NCBI RefSeq assembly: GCF_046707225.1 | Contig: NZ_JBJKOP010000029.1 | Location: forward strand, 124,001 to 188,000 | DNA length: 64,000 nucleotides | Reading direction: 5' to 3' | From: Caproicibacter sp046707225 | GTDB lineage: Bacteria; Bacillota; Clostridia; Oscillospirales; Acutalibacteraceae | Part shown: piece by piece, positions 24,516 to 35,800 of the stretch | Layout: each line of letters starts with the position of its first letter | How positions within the stretch are numbered: the stretch's first letter is position 1 | The notes under the pieces: generated by a model | What the model was told of the DNA's origin: nothing | The model's input: the letters and a program-made list of their open reading frames with translations, nothing else | The model's database searches: none | Made by a program: the position numbers and the translations under genes

Positions 24516-25511
24516 ATGACTGTTTGTGAAAGGATACAAAATCTGGAAGAACAGACGCTTTCACCTTATGCCATGCTTTCAAGAAATTCGGCGGGGCGTG
24601 ACACGCAGGAGATGGATTGTGACTTGAGAACGCCCTACCAAAGGGACCGTGACAGAATTATACACTGCAAGGCGTTTCGCCGCCTGAAGCATAAAACGCA
24701 GGTGTTCCTTTCTCCGGAAGGCGACCATTACCGCACGCGGCTGACTCACACGCTCGAAGTTGCTCAGATCGCGCGGACAATCGCCCGGGCGCTGCAGCTG
24801 AACGAGGATCTGACGGAAGCGATATCCCTGGGCCATGACTTGGGACATACCCCTTTTGGGCACGCGGGGGAACGTGCGCTGAATCAGATTTTCCCGGGCG
24901 GATTCCGGCACTATGAACAGAGTGTGCGGGTTGTGGAACGTCTTGAAAAAAACGGAAAAGGATTGAATCTGACCAAAGAGGTACGGGATGGAATCCTGTG
25001 CCATACGACCGGGACGGAAGCGTTGACGATGGAAGGCCGCATCGTACGGGTCGCGGACCGGATTGCTTATTTGAATCATGATATTGACGACGCGGAACGT
25101 GCGGGAGTGCTGGCGGAGGGTGAAATCCCGGAAAGCATTACATCGGTGCTGGGTCACAGCAAATCGAGACGGATTGATACTCTGGTTCGGTCCGTGATTA
25201 AGGGCAGCCGAAAGGGAACCGTTGGCATGGGCCCGGAAGTTAAGGCAGCATTTGATTTGTTAAAGGACTTCATGTTTCAGAGCGTTTATGAGAATCCCTA
25301 TGCAAAGGGAGAGGAGCGCAAAGTCCCTCATCTGATCGGCGCTTTGTTTGACTATCTGCAAAAGCCGGAGAATCTGCCGGAGGATATGCGTCTGATCGCG
25401 GAGCAGGACGGCTGCGCCCGTGCCGCCTGCGATTATATTGCCGGCATGACGGACCATTATGCGGTCGAATTGTTTAAATCCATTTATGTTCCGGCATCCT
25501 GGAAAATATAA
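24516..25511 (+). CDS. dgt: Deoxyguanosinetriphosphate triphosphohydrolase-like protein
   Basis: A 331-aa HD-domain enzyme that removes triphosphate from dNTPs. The metal-binding residues are in RLTHTLEV and GHDLGHTPFGHAGE, with a further conserved IAYLNHDIDDA. In Gram-positives these proteins often act on several dNTPs, so dGTP specificity is not certain. The start follows GAAAGGGG by 7 bases. It is the first gene of a dgt-dnaG-rpoD group, the clostridial form of the macromolecular synthesis operon. Confidence 0.93.
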   Translation: MTVCERIQNLEEQTLSPYAMLSRNSAGRDTQEMDCDLRTPYQRDRDRIIHCKAFRRLKHKTQVFLSPEGDHYRTRLTHTLEVAQIARTIARALQLNEDLTEAISLGHDLGHTPFGHAGERALNQIFPGGFRHYEQSVRVVERLEKNGKGLNLTKEVRDGILCHTTGTEALTMEGRIVRVADRIAYLNHDIDDAERAGVLAEGEIPESITSVLGHSKSRRIDTLVRSVIKGSRKGTVGMGPEVKAAFDLLKDFMFQSVYENPYAKGEERKVPHLIGALFDYLQKPENLPEDMRLIAEQDGCARAACDYIAGMTDHYAVELFKSIYVPASWKI

Positions 25512-25547
25512 GGCGCCGGCAACTGAATCTGAAAGGGAGGCGGCCTT

Positions 25548-27305
25548 ATGCCCTTGCCGGAATCGTTCCTTCAGGAACTGAAGGCGCGCAGTGATCTTGC
25601 TGAAATCGCCGCGAACTATGTCAGCCTGAAACGCAGCGGCAGGAATCTGGTCGGGCTTTGTCCATTTCACAGTGAAAAGTCGCCGTCGTTTAATGTCTAT
25701 CCGGAAAACGGTTCGTTTTACTGCTTCGGATGCGGAACGGGAGGCGACGTGATTACATTTGTCCGGCGAATTGAGAATCTCGATTATATGGAAGCGGTTC
25801 GTTTCCTTGCCCAGCGGGCCGGAATGCAGGTGCCGGAGGCGCAGGTCGATGACGGCATGGCGAAACTGCGTACCCGGATTCTTGAAATCAACCGGGAAAC
25901 CGCCCGATTTTTTTATTCCGCGCTGAATTCGGATGCCGGGCGCGAGGGGAGAGAATATTTTAACCGGCGTGAGCTAAAGCCGGAGACCGTCCGACACTTC
26001 GGACTGGGATATTCTCCTGCTTCCCGCTTCGCTCTGGTCGATATGCTAGAAAAGAAAGGCTACACACAGAATGAAATGATTCTTGCAAATGTGGCTTTTA
26101 AAAGCAGAAGCGGAAGGGCGGTCGACCGCTTTTTCGGGCGGGTCATGTTTCCGATTATCGACCTGCGGGGCAATGTGTTGGCATTCGGCGGAAGAACCCT
26201 TGGAGACGACAAGCCGAAGTATCTGAACACTTCGGAAACGCCCGTTTTCAATAAGGGCAATATGCTTTTTGCTCTCAATTTTGCAAAAAACCGCAATTCG
26301 GAAAGACTGATTTTATGCGAAGGATATATGGATGTGATCGCTCTGCATCAGGCGGGTTTTCAGGAAGCAGTCGCCACGCTCGGCACTTCGCTGACCGCGC
26401 CGCAGGCACGGCTGATGGCCCGGTACGCAAAAGAAGTAGTCGTTTGCTATGATTCCGACGAGCCGGGACAGAAAGCGGCCTCTCGGGCAATCCCAATTCT
26501 TCGGGATGCCGGATTGGTCGTTCGGGTTCTGACCGTTACCGGCGGAAAGGATCCGGATGAATACATAAAAACGAACGGGCCGATTAAGTTTAAGCAGTTG
26601 TTGGACGCCTGCGGCAACGATGTGGAATATCGTCTGCAAAAGGCGAAACAGGGCCGCAATCTTCAAAATCCCGAACAGCGGGTCGAGTACCTGAATGCGG
26701 CTGTGTCCATTCTTGCCACCCTGGAAAACCGCATTGAACAGGAGGTTTATGCGGGGCGGCTGGCACAGGAGGCCGGAATCGCGACGGCCACGGTCATGAA
26801 TCAGATTTCAGCGTACAGTAAAAGGAATTGGAAAAAGCAGATGAAAAAGCAATTTCAGGCGGTTCAGCAACAAGCCGCGGGCCTGAGGGATCGTGTAAAC
26901 CCCGAAAAAGCCGGCAATCTTCGCGCGGCGGTCGCGGAGGAAGCCCTGATTGCGCATTTGCTGAAATTTCCTGAATCCTCCGAAAAAATAGCGGCGATTT
27001 TACCGCCTGAAAAATTTATTACAGCATTTAACCGCCGTGTATATGCGATAATTGTGGGCAGAATTACAAAAGGAAATGCAGTCGGCCTTGCCGATCTCTC
27101 GGAAGAATTTACCATGGATGAAATTTCATCCGTCTCACGAATTCTTGCGGCTCAGGACGGAATTACACTGACATGGCCGGACGTGCTGAAATATATCAAT
27201 ATTATTTCCCAGGAAAATGATAAATTAACGATAAGCCGGGCCGATTCGGTACGAGCTGAGGAAATAGAAGATTACCTGCAAAAATTAAGGCAGCAAAAGA
27301 AATAG
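25548..27305 (+). CDS. dnaG: DNA primase
   Basis: Makes RNA primers at the replication fork. 585 aa, with an N-terminal CHC2 zinc finger (Cys38, His41, Cys59, Cys62), the RNA polymerase-like core with the Toprim motifs (LCEGYMDVIALHQAG and VVCYDSDEPGQKAA), and a C-terminal DnaB-interacting region. The start follows GGGAGGCGG. It is followed after 11 bases by rpoD. Confidence 0.97.
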   Translation: MPLPESFLQELKARSDLAEIAANYVSLKRSGRNLVGLCPFHSEKSPSFNVYPENGSFYCFGCGTGGDVITFVRRIENLDYMEAVRFLAQRAGMQVPEAQVDDGMAKLRTRILEINRETARFFYSALNSDAGREGREYFNRRELKPETVRHFGLGYSPASRFALVDMLEKKGYTQNEMILANVAFKSRSGRAVDRFFGRVMFPIIDLRGNVLAFGGRTLGDDKPKYLNTSETPVFNKGNMLFALNFAKNRNSERLILCEGYMDVIALHQAGFQEAVATLGTSLTAPQARLMARYAKEVVVCYDSDEPGQKAASRAIPILRDAGLVVRVLTVTGGKDPDEYIKTNGPIKFKQLLDACGNDVEYRLQKAKQGRNLQNPEQRVEYLNAAVSILATLENRIEQEVYAGRLAQEAGIATATVMNQISAYSKRNWKKQMKKQFQAVQQQAAGLRDRVNPEKAGNLRAAVAEEALIAHLLKFPESSEKIAAILPPEKFITAFNRRVYAIIVGRITKGNAVGLADLSEEFTMDEISSVSRILAAQDGITLTWPDVLKYINIISQENDKLTISRADSVRAEEIEDYLQKLRQQKK

Positions 27306-27316
27306 GGGGACGCATT

Positions 27317-28411
27317 ATGGCAATGCCTGACAAGAAAACGGTGATCAGGGAACTGATAGAACAGGGAAAAGCAAAAGGGCAGCTGTCTACAAAGGAAATC
27401 CTTGACGCGCTCGGCGAATTGGACTTTGACCCGGAACAGATCGAAAAATTTTACGATACGCTTGAGTCGCAGGGAGTTGAAATTGTTGAGGATTTCGGCG
27501 AGGAACCGCTGGAAGACCTTGAGATCGACCCGAAAATTGCTGAAAGCGAAGACCTTGAAACCACTCTGAGTACGGAAGGAATCGCGATCGATGATCCGGT
27601 TAAGGTGTATTTAAAGGAAATCGGTCGGGTGCCCCTATTGAGTCCGGAAGAGGAAATTGACCTTGCCATCCGCATTTCCAGCGGGGACGAGGCGGCGAAA
27701 AAAAGGCTGTCGGAAGCAAACCTTCGTTTGGTTGTCAGTATTGCCAAACGCTACCTCGGCAGAGGAATGCAATTTCTGGACCTGATTCAGGAGGGCAATC
27801 TGGGCCTCATCAAAGCGGTGGAAAAATTTGACTATACCAAGGGCTTCAAGTTTTCCACTTACGCCACCTGGTGGATTCGCCAGGCAATTACACGCGCGAT
27901 TGCGGATCAGGCGAGAACAATTCGAATTCCCGTGCATATGGTCGAGACAATCAATAAAGTAAAAAAGGTTTCGAGCCAGCTGCTGCATACCAACGGCCAT
28001 GAACCCACGGCGGAGGAAATTTCTTACGAACTGGATATGCCGGTTGAAAAAGTGCGTGAAATCATGCGTGTCGCTCAGGAACCCGTTTCGCTGGAAACGC
28101 CGATCGGCGAGGAGGAAGACAGCCACCTCGGCGACTTTATTCCGGACGATGACGCTCCGGCCCCGGCAGATGCCGCTTCCCACACGCTTTTGAAAGAACA
28201 GCTTGCAGATGTGCTCGACACACTGACGCCAAGAGAAGAAAAAGTTCTTCGGCTGCGGTTCGGCCTAGAGGACGGACGTTCCCGCACACTGGAAGAAGTG
28301 GGCAAGGAATTTAACGTAACAAGAGAACGCATCCGTCAAATCGAAGCAAAGGCGCTTCGAAAACTGCGTCATCCAAGCCGAAGCAAAAAGCTGAAAGATT
28401 TTTTGGATTAA
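27317..28411 (+). CDS. rpoD: Primary RNA polymerase sigma factor (sigma-A)
   Basis: 364 aa, the length of Gram-positive SigA. Region 1.1 is at the N-terminus, region 2 contains FDYTKGFKFSTYATWWIRQAI for -10 melting and recognition, and region 4 has the HTH FNVTRERIRQIEAKALRKLR for the -35 box. The start follows AGGGGG; a second ATG two codons later is possible. The consensus promoters found throughout this window are what this factor would read. Confidence 0.97.
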   Translation: MAMPDKKTVIRELIEQGKAKGQLSTKEILDALGELDFDPEQIEKFYDTLESQGVEIVEDFGEEPLEDLEIDPKIAESEDLETTLSTEGIAIDDPVKVYLKEIGRVPLLSPEEEIDLAIRISSGDEAAKKRLSEANLRLVVSIAKRYLGRGMQFLDLIQEGNLGLIKAVEKFDYTKGFKFSTYATWWIRQAITRAIADQARTIRIPVHMVETINKVKKVSSQLLHTNGHEPTAEEISYELDMPVEKVREIMRVAQEPVSLETPIGEEEDSHLGDFIPDDDAPAPADAASHTLLKEQLADVLDTLTPREEKVLRLRFGLEDGRSRTLEEVGKEFNVTRERIRQIEAKALRKLRHPSRSKKLKDFLD

Positions 28412-28425
28412 GGAGCGTTCATATT

Positions 28426-28833
28426 ATGGTATTGACACTCGAGGCCGACTACGCGGTCCGAATCGTCGACGACCTCGCGCAGTCGGACCGAAAAGTAGAC
28501 GCCCGCACCCTTTCGGAACATACGAGGGTTCCCTTGAGGTTCGCATTGAAAATTCTGAGAAAGCTGGTTGCCTCCGGGCTGATTGTATCTTATAAAGGCG
28601 CGCATGGAGGCTACATGCTTGCCGGCCCGGCGGATTCCATCACGCTTCGTCAGGTCATTGAATCGGTGGAGGGGCCTTATATGCTGAGCCGCTGCCAGCA
28701 GGATGCTTACAGCTGTACGCATGATCACTGTTGCAGATTCCATGAGATTTATGACGAAATTTCTACAATCGTAAGGGAAAAACTCGACTCCTATACATTT
28801 GGAACCCTGGACTGTAAAAAAAAGCAGGGTTAG
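28426..28833 (+). CDS. Rrf2 family transcriptional regulator, probably iron-sulphur sensing
   Basis: 135 aa. An N-terminal winged helix begins LEADYAVRIVDDLA, and VPLRFALKILRKL carries the recognition helix. The C-terminal half has cysteines in SRCQQDAYSCTHDHCC, a spacing near that of IscR-type [2Fe-2S] or NO-sensing Rrf2 members. It is 14 bases after rpoD and followed by a terminator. Targets are unknown; no isc or suf genes are in the window. Confidence 0.88.
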   Translation: MVLTLEADYAVRIVDDLAQSDRKVDARTLSEHTRVPLRFALKILRKLVASGLIVSYKGAHGGYMLAGPADSITLRQVIESVEGPYMLSRCQQDAYSCTHDHCCRFHEIYDEISTIVREKLDSYTFGTLDCKKKQG

Positions 28834-28842
28834 AAATAAAGA

Positions 28843-28880
28843 ACAAAAGCCGGAGCTTTCACTCCGGCTTTTGTGTTGAA
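28843..28880 (+). terminator. Terminator of the dgt-dnaG-rpoD-rrf2 group
   Basis: A 13-bp stem (28843-28855 with 28862-28874) with an internal T-rich 3' arm (CTTTTGTGTT). Confidence 0.75.
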
Positions 28881-28913
28881 CATATAAATATTTCAGCTAT
28901 TTTAAAAAATTAC

Positions 28914-28942
28914 TTGACAACCACCATATATTGTAATAAAAT
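28914..28942 (+). promoter_or_regulatory. Promoter of rpoB-rpoC
   Basis: TTGACA (perfect), 17 bases, TAAAAT. The leader is about 170 bases, AT-rich, with no riboswitch that I recognise and no r-protein gene ahead of rpoB. Confidence 0.65.
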
Positions 28943-29120
28943 AATATACTGCATCATCATGGCAACTTATACGCAAAATGATTTGTAACTATCATATCAC
29001 AAGTCCTTTCAAAAGGCAATAGTTTATCTGGAGTATGATAAAATCGTGAGATATTTGAAAACTTTTTGTGCTTAATTTATGCCGCGGAATGTCAAATCTA
29101 TGAATGGAGTGATTGAGCCA

Positions 29121-32100
29121 ATGGTGAATGTCAAACCGGTTAAGGTTGGCAAAAATACTCGAATGAGTTTTGCGCGTATTGATGAAGTCCTTGATATGCC
29201 GAATCTTATCGAAGTACAGAAAAAGTCCTATCAGTGGTTCCTCGATGAAGGACTCAAGGAAGTATTCAAGGAAGTCTCCGGCATCACGGATTACACGGGC
29301 AATCTCGTACTTGATTTTGTCGATTACAAACTGGATGTCGACAAGCCGAATTACAGTGTGGAAGAATGCAAGGAACGCGATGCTACTTATTCCGCGGCAT
29401 TACGGGTCACGGCACGGCTGCTTAACAAAGAAAGCGGCGAAATTAAAGAATCCGAAGTTTTCATGGGGGATTTCCCCCTGATGACCGACAGCGGAACTTT
29501 TGTAATCAACGGCGCTGAGCGTGTCATCGTTTCACAGTTAGTTCGTTCGCCCGGCGTTTATTACAAAATGGAATACGATAAAACCGGCAAGGAGCTTTAC
29601 AGTTCCACCGTTATTCCGAACCGCGGCGCATGGCTGGAATATGAAAACGACGCGAACGACGTCTTCTATGTCCGCATCGATAAAAACCGCAAAATTCCCG
29701 TTACCGTATTTATCCGTTCCCTCGGCCTTGGTTCGGACGAGGAAATCCGCGATTATTTTGGCATTGACGAGCGGATGGAAGCAACGATTGCCAAAGATCC
29801 GTGCAAAAACACGGAGGAAGCCCTGTTTGAAATTTACAGAAAGCTTCGTCCGAGCGAACCGCCAACCATAGAAAGCGCCCAGGCTCACATCAACAGCCTG
29901 TTTTTTGACGCGCGCCGTTACGACCTTTCACGGGTCGGCCGTTACAAATACAATAAAAAGCTGAATCTTGCCGGCCGTATCTCCGGTCAGGTGCTTTCCA
30001 AGCCGATTGCGGATCCCCGCACGGGGGAACTGCTTGCGGAGGCAGGCGTGGCCGTGTCCCATGAGCTTGCGGAACAAATTGACAATGCCGGTGTCTCCAT
30101 CGCGTATGTACAGGACGGGGACCGCGAAATCAAAGTGATTTCCAACGGCATGGTTAATATTCAGAACTTCGTAAACTTTGACGCCAAAACAGAATGCGGT
30201 ATCAACGAGAGAGTCCGTTTCACCATCCTCAATGAAATTCTTGAGTCCAGTTCCACGGATGAAGAGATCAAGGAAAAAATCATTGCCAGAATTGATGAGC
30301 TGATTCCAAAGCACATTATTATCGATGACATTTTTGCCTCTATCAATTATATGAATTGCCTGGCGGTTGGTCTGGGTACTATTGACGATATCGACCATTT
30401 GGGCAACAGGCGAATTCGGTCCGTCGGCGAGCTGCTCCAGAACCAGTTCCGCATCGGCTTTTCGCGCCTGGAACGCGTGATTCGTGAACGCATGACCCTT
30501 CAGGCACAGGATCTGGAGGTTCTTACACCGCATTCTTTAATCAATATCCGCCCTGTGGTTGCGGCAATCCGTGAATTTTTCGGATCTTCTCCGCTGTCTC
30601 AGTTTATGGATCAGACCAACCCGCTTGCGGAGCTTACCCATAAGAGACGTCTTTCCGCGCTGGGCCCCGGCGGTCTTTCAAGAGATCGCGCAGGATTTGA
30701 GGTTCGCGACGTTCATTATACACACTACGGACGCATGTGCCCGATTGAAACGCCGGAAGGGCCGAATATCGGTTTGATTTCCTATTTGGCCACATTTGCG
30801 AAAATCAATGATTACGGATTTATTGAAGCGCCGTTTCGCCGCGTTGACAAGAAAACCGGTGTTGTAACAAAAGAAGTCATTTATATGACGGCGGATGTTG
30901 AAGATAATTATATTGTGGCACAGGCGAATGAACCTCTCGATGAGGAAGGCCGCTTCGTAAACCCGAAGGTAAACGGCCGCTATCGCGACGAATTTGTTGA
31001 AATAGAGCGGGAACGCGCTGATTTCATGGATGTTTCGCCGCGGATGGTTGTTTCCGTCGCGACCGCGATGATTCCTTTTCTGGAAAACGATGACGCGAAC
31101 CGCGCGCTGATGGGTTCCAACATGCAGCGGCAGGCGGTACCGCTGCTGAAGACGGAATCTCCGATTGTCGGTACCGGCATGGAATATAAAGCGGGCGTGG
31201 ATTCCGGAGTTTGTGTGCTTGCAAAGCGCAGCGGCGTCGTCAGCAGCGTTTCTGCCGACGAAATTAAGATTACTACGGACAACGGGGAAACCGACGTCTA
31301 TCATGTTATTAAATTTATGCGTTCCAATCAGGGAACATGCATTAATCAGGTTCCGATTGTGGACATGAACCAGCGCGTGGCAGAGGGAGACGTCATCGCG
31401 GACGGTCCGGCCACAAAGGATGGGGAAATCAGCCTTGGTAAAAACGCCCTGATCGGCTTTATGACCTGGGAAGGCTACAACTACGAGGACGCCGTCCTGA
31501 TCAATGAAAAAGTTGTGCGCGACGATGTTTTTACCTCGATCCACATTGAGGAATATGAGACGGAAGCCCGCGATACCAAACTTGGTCCGGAAGAAATCAC
31601 GCGGGATATTCCAAATGTCAACGAAGACCTGCTCCGCGACTTGGACGACGGCGGAATTATCCGCATCGGCGCGGAAGTCCGTGCGGGAGATATCCTTGTC
31701 GGCAAGGTAACGCCAAAGGGCGAAACCGAGCTGACTGCGGAAGAGCGTCTGCTCCGTGCCATTTTCGGAGAAAAAGCACGCGAGGTTCGCGATACCTCGC
31801 TTCGCGTTCCGCACGGTGAAAGCGGCATTGTTGTCGACGTTAAGGTCTTTACCCGTGAAAACAGCCATGATGAGTTGAGCCCGGGTGTCAATAAAGTGGT
31901 TCGCTGCTATCTGGCGCAGAAGAGAAAAATTTCAGTCGGCGATAAAATGGCGGGCCGCCACGGAAACAAGGGCGTTGTCTCGCGCATTCTGCCGGTTGAA
32001 GATATGCCGTTCCTTCCGGACGGGACTCCGCTTGACATTGTGCTGAATCCTTTGGGCGTACCTTCCCGAATGAATATCGGGCAGGTGCTGGAAGTTCACT

Positions 32101-32867
32101 TGGGCCTTGCTGCAAGAGCACTCGGCTGGAAAATCATGACTCCTGTTTTTGACGGCGCGCACGAGGACAATATTGTGGAGTGCCTGACGCAGGCGGGACT
32201 GAGCCCGGACGGAAAGATCCTTTTGAAAGACGGCCGCACCGGGGAGTACTTTGACAACCCCGTTACCGTTGGCTATATGTATTACCTGAAACTCCACCAC
32301 CTGGTAGACGATAAAATTCATGCCCGTTCCACCGGCCCGTATTCGCTTGTTACGCAGCAGCCTCTGGGCGGCAAAGCGCAGTTCGGCGGACAGCGCTTTG
32401 GTGAAATGGAGGTGTGGGCGCTTGAGGCTTACGGCGCCGCCTACACGCTTCAGGAAATTCTCACCGTCAAGTCCGACGACGTGGTCGGCCGTGTGAAGAC
32501 GTATGAAGCAATTGTCAAAGGTCAGAATATTCCGACGCCCGGAATTCCGGAATCGTTTAAGGTTTTGATCAAAGAACTCCAGTCCCTCGCGCTCGACGTT
32601 AAGGTGCTGGATGTGAACGATGATGAAATCGACCTGAAGCAGAATTTCGACGATGATGACGACATTGGATTCAATCCTACGGAAGAAAACTTTGATGAAC
32701 CGACGGTTGCTGAGGGCGACTTTGAAGGCTTCTCCATGGAAGAAGCGGAGGATGACGGAAGTCTGTTTGATGATTCCGATGGTTTTACAGACGAAAGTTC
32801 CGGTGATTCCGAAGATCTTGGGAAAGACGATCTGTTCGATATGAGTTCCAATGAAGATAAAATTTGA
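29121..32867 (+). CDS. rpoB: RNA polymerase beta subunit
   Basis: Catalytic core subunit of RNA polymerase, about 1248 aa. The rifampicin-binding region is visible (FFGSSPLSQFMDQTNPLAEL, then HKRRLSALGPGG), and the C-terminal QPLGGKAQFGGQRFGEMEVW is diagnostic. The C-terminus carries an unusually acidic tail rich in Asp, Glu and Ser. The start at 29121 gives the usual MVNVKPVKVGKNTRMSF opening and has GGAG upstream; in-frame ATGs at 29079 and 29100 lack better sites. No rplJ or rplL precedes it. Confidence 0.97.
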   Translation: MVNVKPVKVGKNTRMSFARIDEVLDMPNLIEVQKKSYQWFLDEGLKEVFKEVSGITDYTGNLVLDFVDYKLDVDKPNYSVEECKERDATYSAALRVTARLLNKESGEIKESEVFMGDFPLMTDSGTFVINGAERVIVSQLVRSPGVYYKMEYDKTGKELYSSTVIPNRGAWLEYENDANDVFYVRIDKNRKIPVTVFIRSLGLGSDEEIRDYFGIDERMEATIAKDPCKNTEEALFEIYRKLRPSEPPTIESAQAHINSLFFDARRYDLSRVGRYKYNKKLNLAGRISGQVLSKPIADPRTGELLAEAGVAVSHELAEQIDNAGVSIAYVQDGDREIKVISNGMVNIQNFVNFDAKTECGINERVRFTILNEILESSSTDEEIKEKIIARIDELIPKHIIIDDIFASINYMNCLAVGLGTIDDIDHLGNRRIRSVGELLQNQFRIGFSRLERVIRERMTLQAQDLEVLTPHSLINIRPVVAAIREFFGSSPLSQFMDQTNPLAELTHKRRLSALGPGGLSRDRAGFEVRDVHYTHYGRMCPIETPEGPNIGLISYLATFAKINDYGFIEAPFRRVDKKTGVVTKEVIYMTADVEDNYIVAQANEPLDEEGRFVNPKVNGRYRDEFVEIERERADFMDVSPRMVVSVATAMIPFLENDDANRALMGSNMQRQAVPLLKTESPIVGTGMEYKAGVDSGVCVLAKRSGVVSSVSADEIKITTDNGETDVYHVIKFMRSNQGTCINQVPIVDMNQRVAEGDVIADGPATKDGEISLGKNALIGFMTWEGYNYEDAVLINEKVVRDDVFTSIHIEEYETEARDTKLGPEEITRDIPNVNEDLLRDLDDGGIIRIGAEVRAGDILVGKVTPKGETELTAEERLLRAIFGEKAREVRDTSLRVPHGESGIVVDVKVFTRENSHDELSPGVNKVVRCYLAQKRKISVGDKMAGRHGNKGVVSRILPVEDMPFLPDGTPLDIVLNPLGVPSRMNIGQVLEVHLGLAARALGWKIMTPVFDGAHEDNIVECLTQAGLSPDGKILLKDGRTGEYFDNPVTVGYMYYLKLHHLVDDKIHARSTGPYSLVTQQPLGGKAQFGGQRFGEMEVWALEAYGAAYTLQEILTVKSDDVVGRVKTYEAIVKGQNIPTPGIPESFKVLIKELQSLALDVKVLDVNDDEIDLKQNFDDDDDIGFNPTEENFDEPTVAEGDFEGFSMEEAEDDGSLFDDSDGFTDESSGDSEDLGKDDLFDMSSNEDKI

Positions 32868-32884
32868 CAGGAAGGGGTCGAAAT

Positions 32885-35800
32885 ATGGAATTTAACACCT
32901 TTGAATCCATAAAGATTGGACTTGCTTCACCTGAAAAAATTCGTGAGTGGTCGCACGGTGAGGTAAAAAAGCCGGAAACGATCAATTACCGAACTTTAAA
33001 GCCGGAGCGTGACGGTTTGTTCTGCGAGCGCATTTTCGGGCCTACGAAGGACTGGGAATGCCATTGCGGTAAGTATAAGAGAATTCGTTACAAAGGGAAA
33101 ATCTGCGAACGCTGCGGGGTTGAAGTGACGCGCGCGAAGGTTCGCCGTGAGCGGATGGGCCACATTGAGCTGGCGGCCCCTGTTTCCCACATCTGGTATT
33201 TCAAAGGGATTCCTTCCCGCATGGGACTGATGCTTGACATTTCGCCCAGAATGCTGGAAAAGGTGCTTTATTTTGCCCTTTATATCGTAACGGACCCGGG
33301 CGATGTCAGGGAGCTTCAGAAAAAACAGCTTCTGAATGAAAAAGAATACCGCGACATGCGTGAGAAGTACGAGGACGATTTTGAAGCGGGCATGGGAGCG
33401 GAATCCGTTCAAAAGCTGCTTTCCGAAATCGATCTGGACGAAGTTTCGACGGAGCTGAAAACTGAGCTTGTCAATGCAACGGGCCAGAAGAAGGTCCGCA
33501 TTCTGAAACGCCTTGAAGTGGTGGAGGCTTTCCGTCTTTCGGGCAACCGCCCCGAATGGATGATTATGGACGCCATTCCGGTTATTCCGCCGGATCTGCG
33601 GCCGATGGTGCAGCTGGACGGCGGCCGGTTTGCAACGTCTGACCTGAACGACCTGTACCGCCGTGTAATCAATCGTAACAATCGTTTAAAAAGACTTTTG
33701 GAGCTTGGTGCTCCGGATATTATTGTCCGCAATGAAAAACGGATGCTGCAGGAGGCTGTGGACGCGCTGATCGACAACGGCCGCCGCGGACGCCCTGTTA
33801 CCGGGCCGAACAATCGCCCGTTAAAGTCTCTTTCCGATATGCTGAAGGGCAAACAGGGCCGTTTCCGCCAAAACTTGCTTGGCAAACGCGTCGACTATTC
33901 GGGCCGTTCGGTTATTGTTGTCGGTCCTGATCTTAAAATGTATCAGTGCGGACTTCCCAAAGAAATGGCGCTGGAACTTTTCAAGCCTTTTGTCATGAAA
34001 CGTCTGGTTGAGACACAGGCTGCCGGCAATATCAAGGCGGCCAGAAAAGCGGTCGAACGAGCCAAACCGGAGGTTTGGGATGCACTTGAAATCGTCATAA
34101 AAAACCATCCGGTGCTGTTAAACCGCGCGCCGACTCTGCACCGCTTGGGCATTCAGGCGTTTGAGCCGGTTCTGGTCGAGGGAAGAGCGCTCAAGCTGCA
34201 TCCGCTGGCCTGCACCGCGTATAACGCGGACTTCGACGGCGACCAGATGGCTGTGCACGTTCCGCTTTCCTCAGAAGCGCAGGCGGAAGCCCGTTTCCTG
34301 ATGCTTGCGGCAGGCAACCTGTTAAAGCCTTCCGATGGGCGCCCCGTTACCGTGCCGACGCAGGATATGGTTCTGGGTTCGTATTATCTGACGCTGGATA
34401 AGGCCGGGGAGACGGGAGAGGGCAAATGCTTCCGTGACTTTGACGAGGCAATCATAGCTTACAACGAGCATGTAATCGGCCTTCATGCAAAGATCAAAGT
34501 CCGCAGGACTTTGGTGTTTGACGGCAAGCCTGAAACCCAGTTGGTTGAAACGACTGTCGGGCGTATGATTTTCAATCGCCCGGTTCCTCAGGATCTGGGC
34601 TATGTGGACCGTTCCAAGCCGGAAAATCGTTTTAAGCTGGAAATTGAATTTCTGGTTGGGAAAAAGCAGTTGGGTCAGATCATTGACCGCTGCATAGAGG
34701 TTCATGGCGTGCCGAAAACATCGGAGGTTCTCGACGCAATCAAGGCGCAGGGGTACCGGTATTCCACCCGCAGCGGAATCACCGTTTCCGTCAGCGACGC
34801 CACGATTCCGCCGCAGAAAAAGGATATCATTGCGGAAGCGGAGAAGAAGATTGACGAAGTTTCCGAGCAATATAAAATGGGCTTGCTGTCCAACGGCGAG
34901 CGTTATGACGCAGTTCTGAAAACCTGGACTAAAGCAACGGAAGACGTGTCTGTCGCGCTGCAAAAGAACCTGAACCGTTACAATCCGATTTTCATGATGG
35001 CTGACTCCGGCGCCCGCGGTTCTATGAGCCAGATTCGCCAGTTGGCCGGTATGCGCGGCCTGATTGCAAATACGTCCGGTAAAACAATCGAAATTCCGAT
35101 CCGTGCGAATTACCGCGAAGGCCTGAATATTCTGGAATACTTTATTTCTTCGCGCGGCGCCCGGAAAGGCCTTGCCGACACGGCTTTGCGTACGGCGGAC
35201 TCCGGTTACCTGACCCGTCGTCTGGTCGATGTTTCGCAGGATGTCATTATTCGTGAAGAAGACTGCGGAGCAACTGAGGGCCTTGAGATTTTTGATATCA
35301 AGGAGGGCAAGGAAATTATCGAGACCATGCACGAACGCCTGATCGGACGTTATCTGCTGGAAGACTTCGTGGATAAAGAAAGCGGAGAAGTGCTGGTTTC
35401 CAAGGATAAACTGATGGATGAGAATGACGCCGATATCATCGTCTCAAGGGGCGTTAAGAGAATCAAAATCCGCTCGATCCTGGAATGCCGCGCGAAACAC
35501 GGCGTCTGCAAAAAATGTTACGGCGCAAACCTTGCGACAAGGATGCCTGTTATGGTCGGCGAAGCGGTCGGAATTATCGCCGCGCAGTCGATCGGCGAGC
35601 CCGGCACGCAGCTGACCATGAGAACCTTCCACACCGGTGGTGTTGCCAGTGCGGAAGATATCACACAGGGTCTGCCCCGCGTTGAAGAGCTGTTCGAAGG
35701 CAGAAAACCGAAACATCTTGCCATTATCAGCGAGATTGCCGGTACGGTTTCATTTGACGAAATCAAAAAGAGCCGTCACGTCGTTGTGACGAACTCCGAA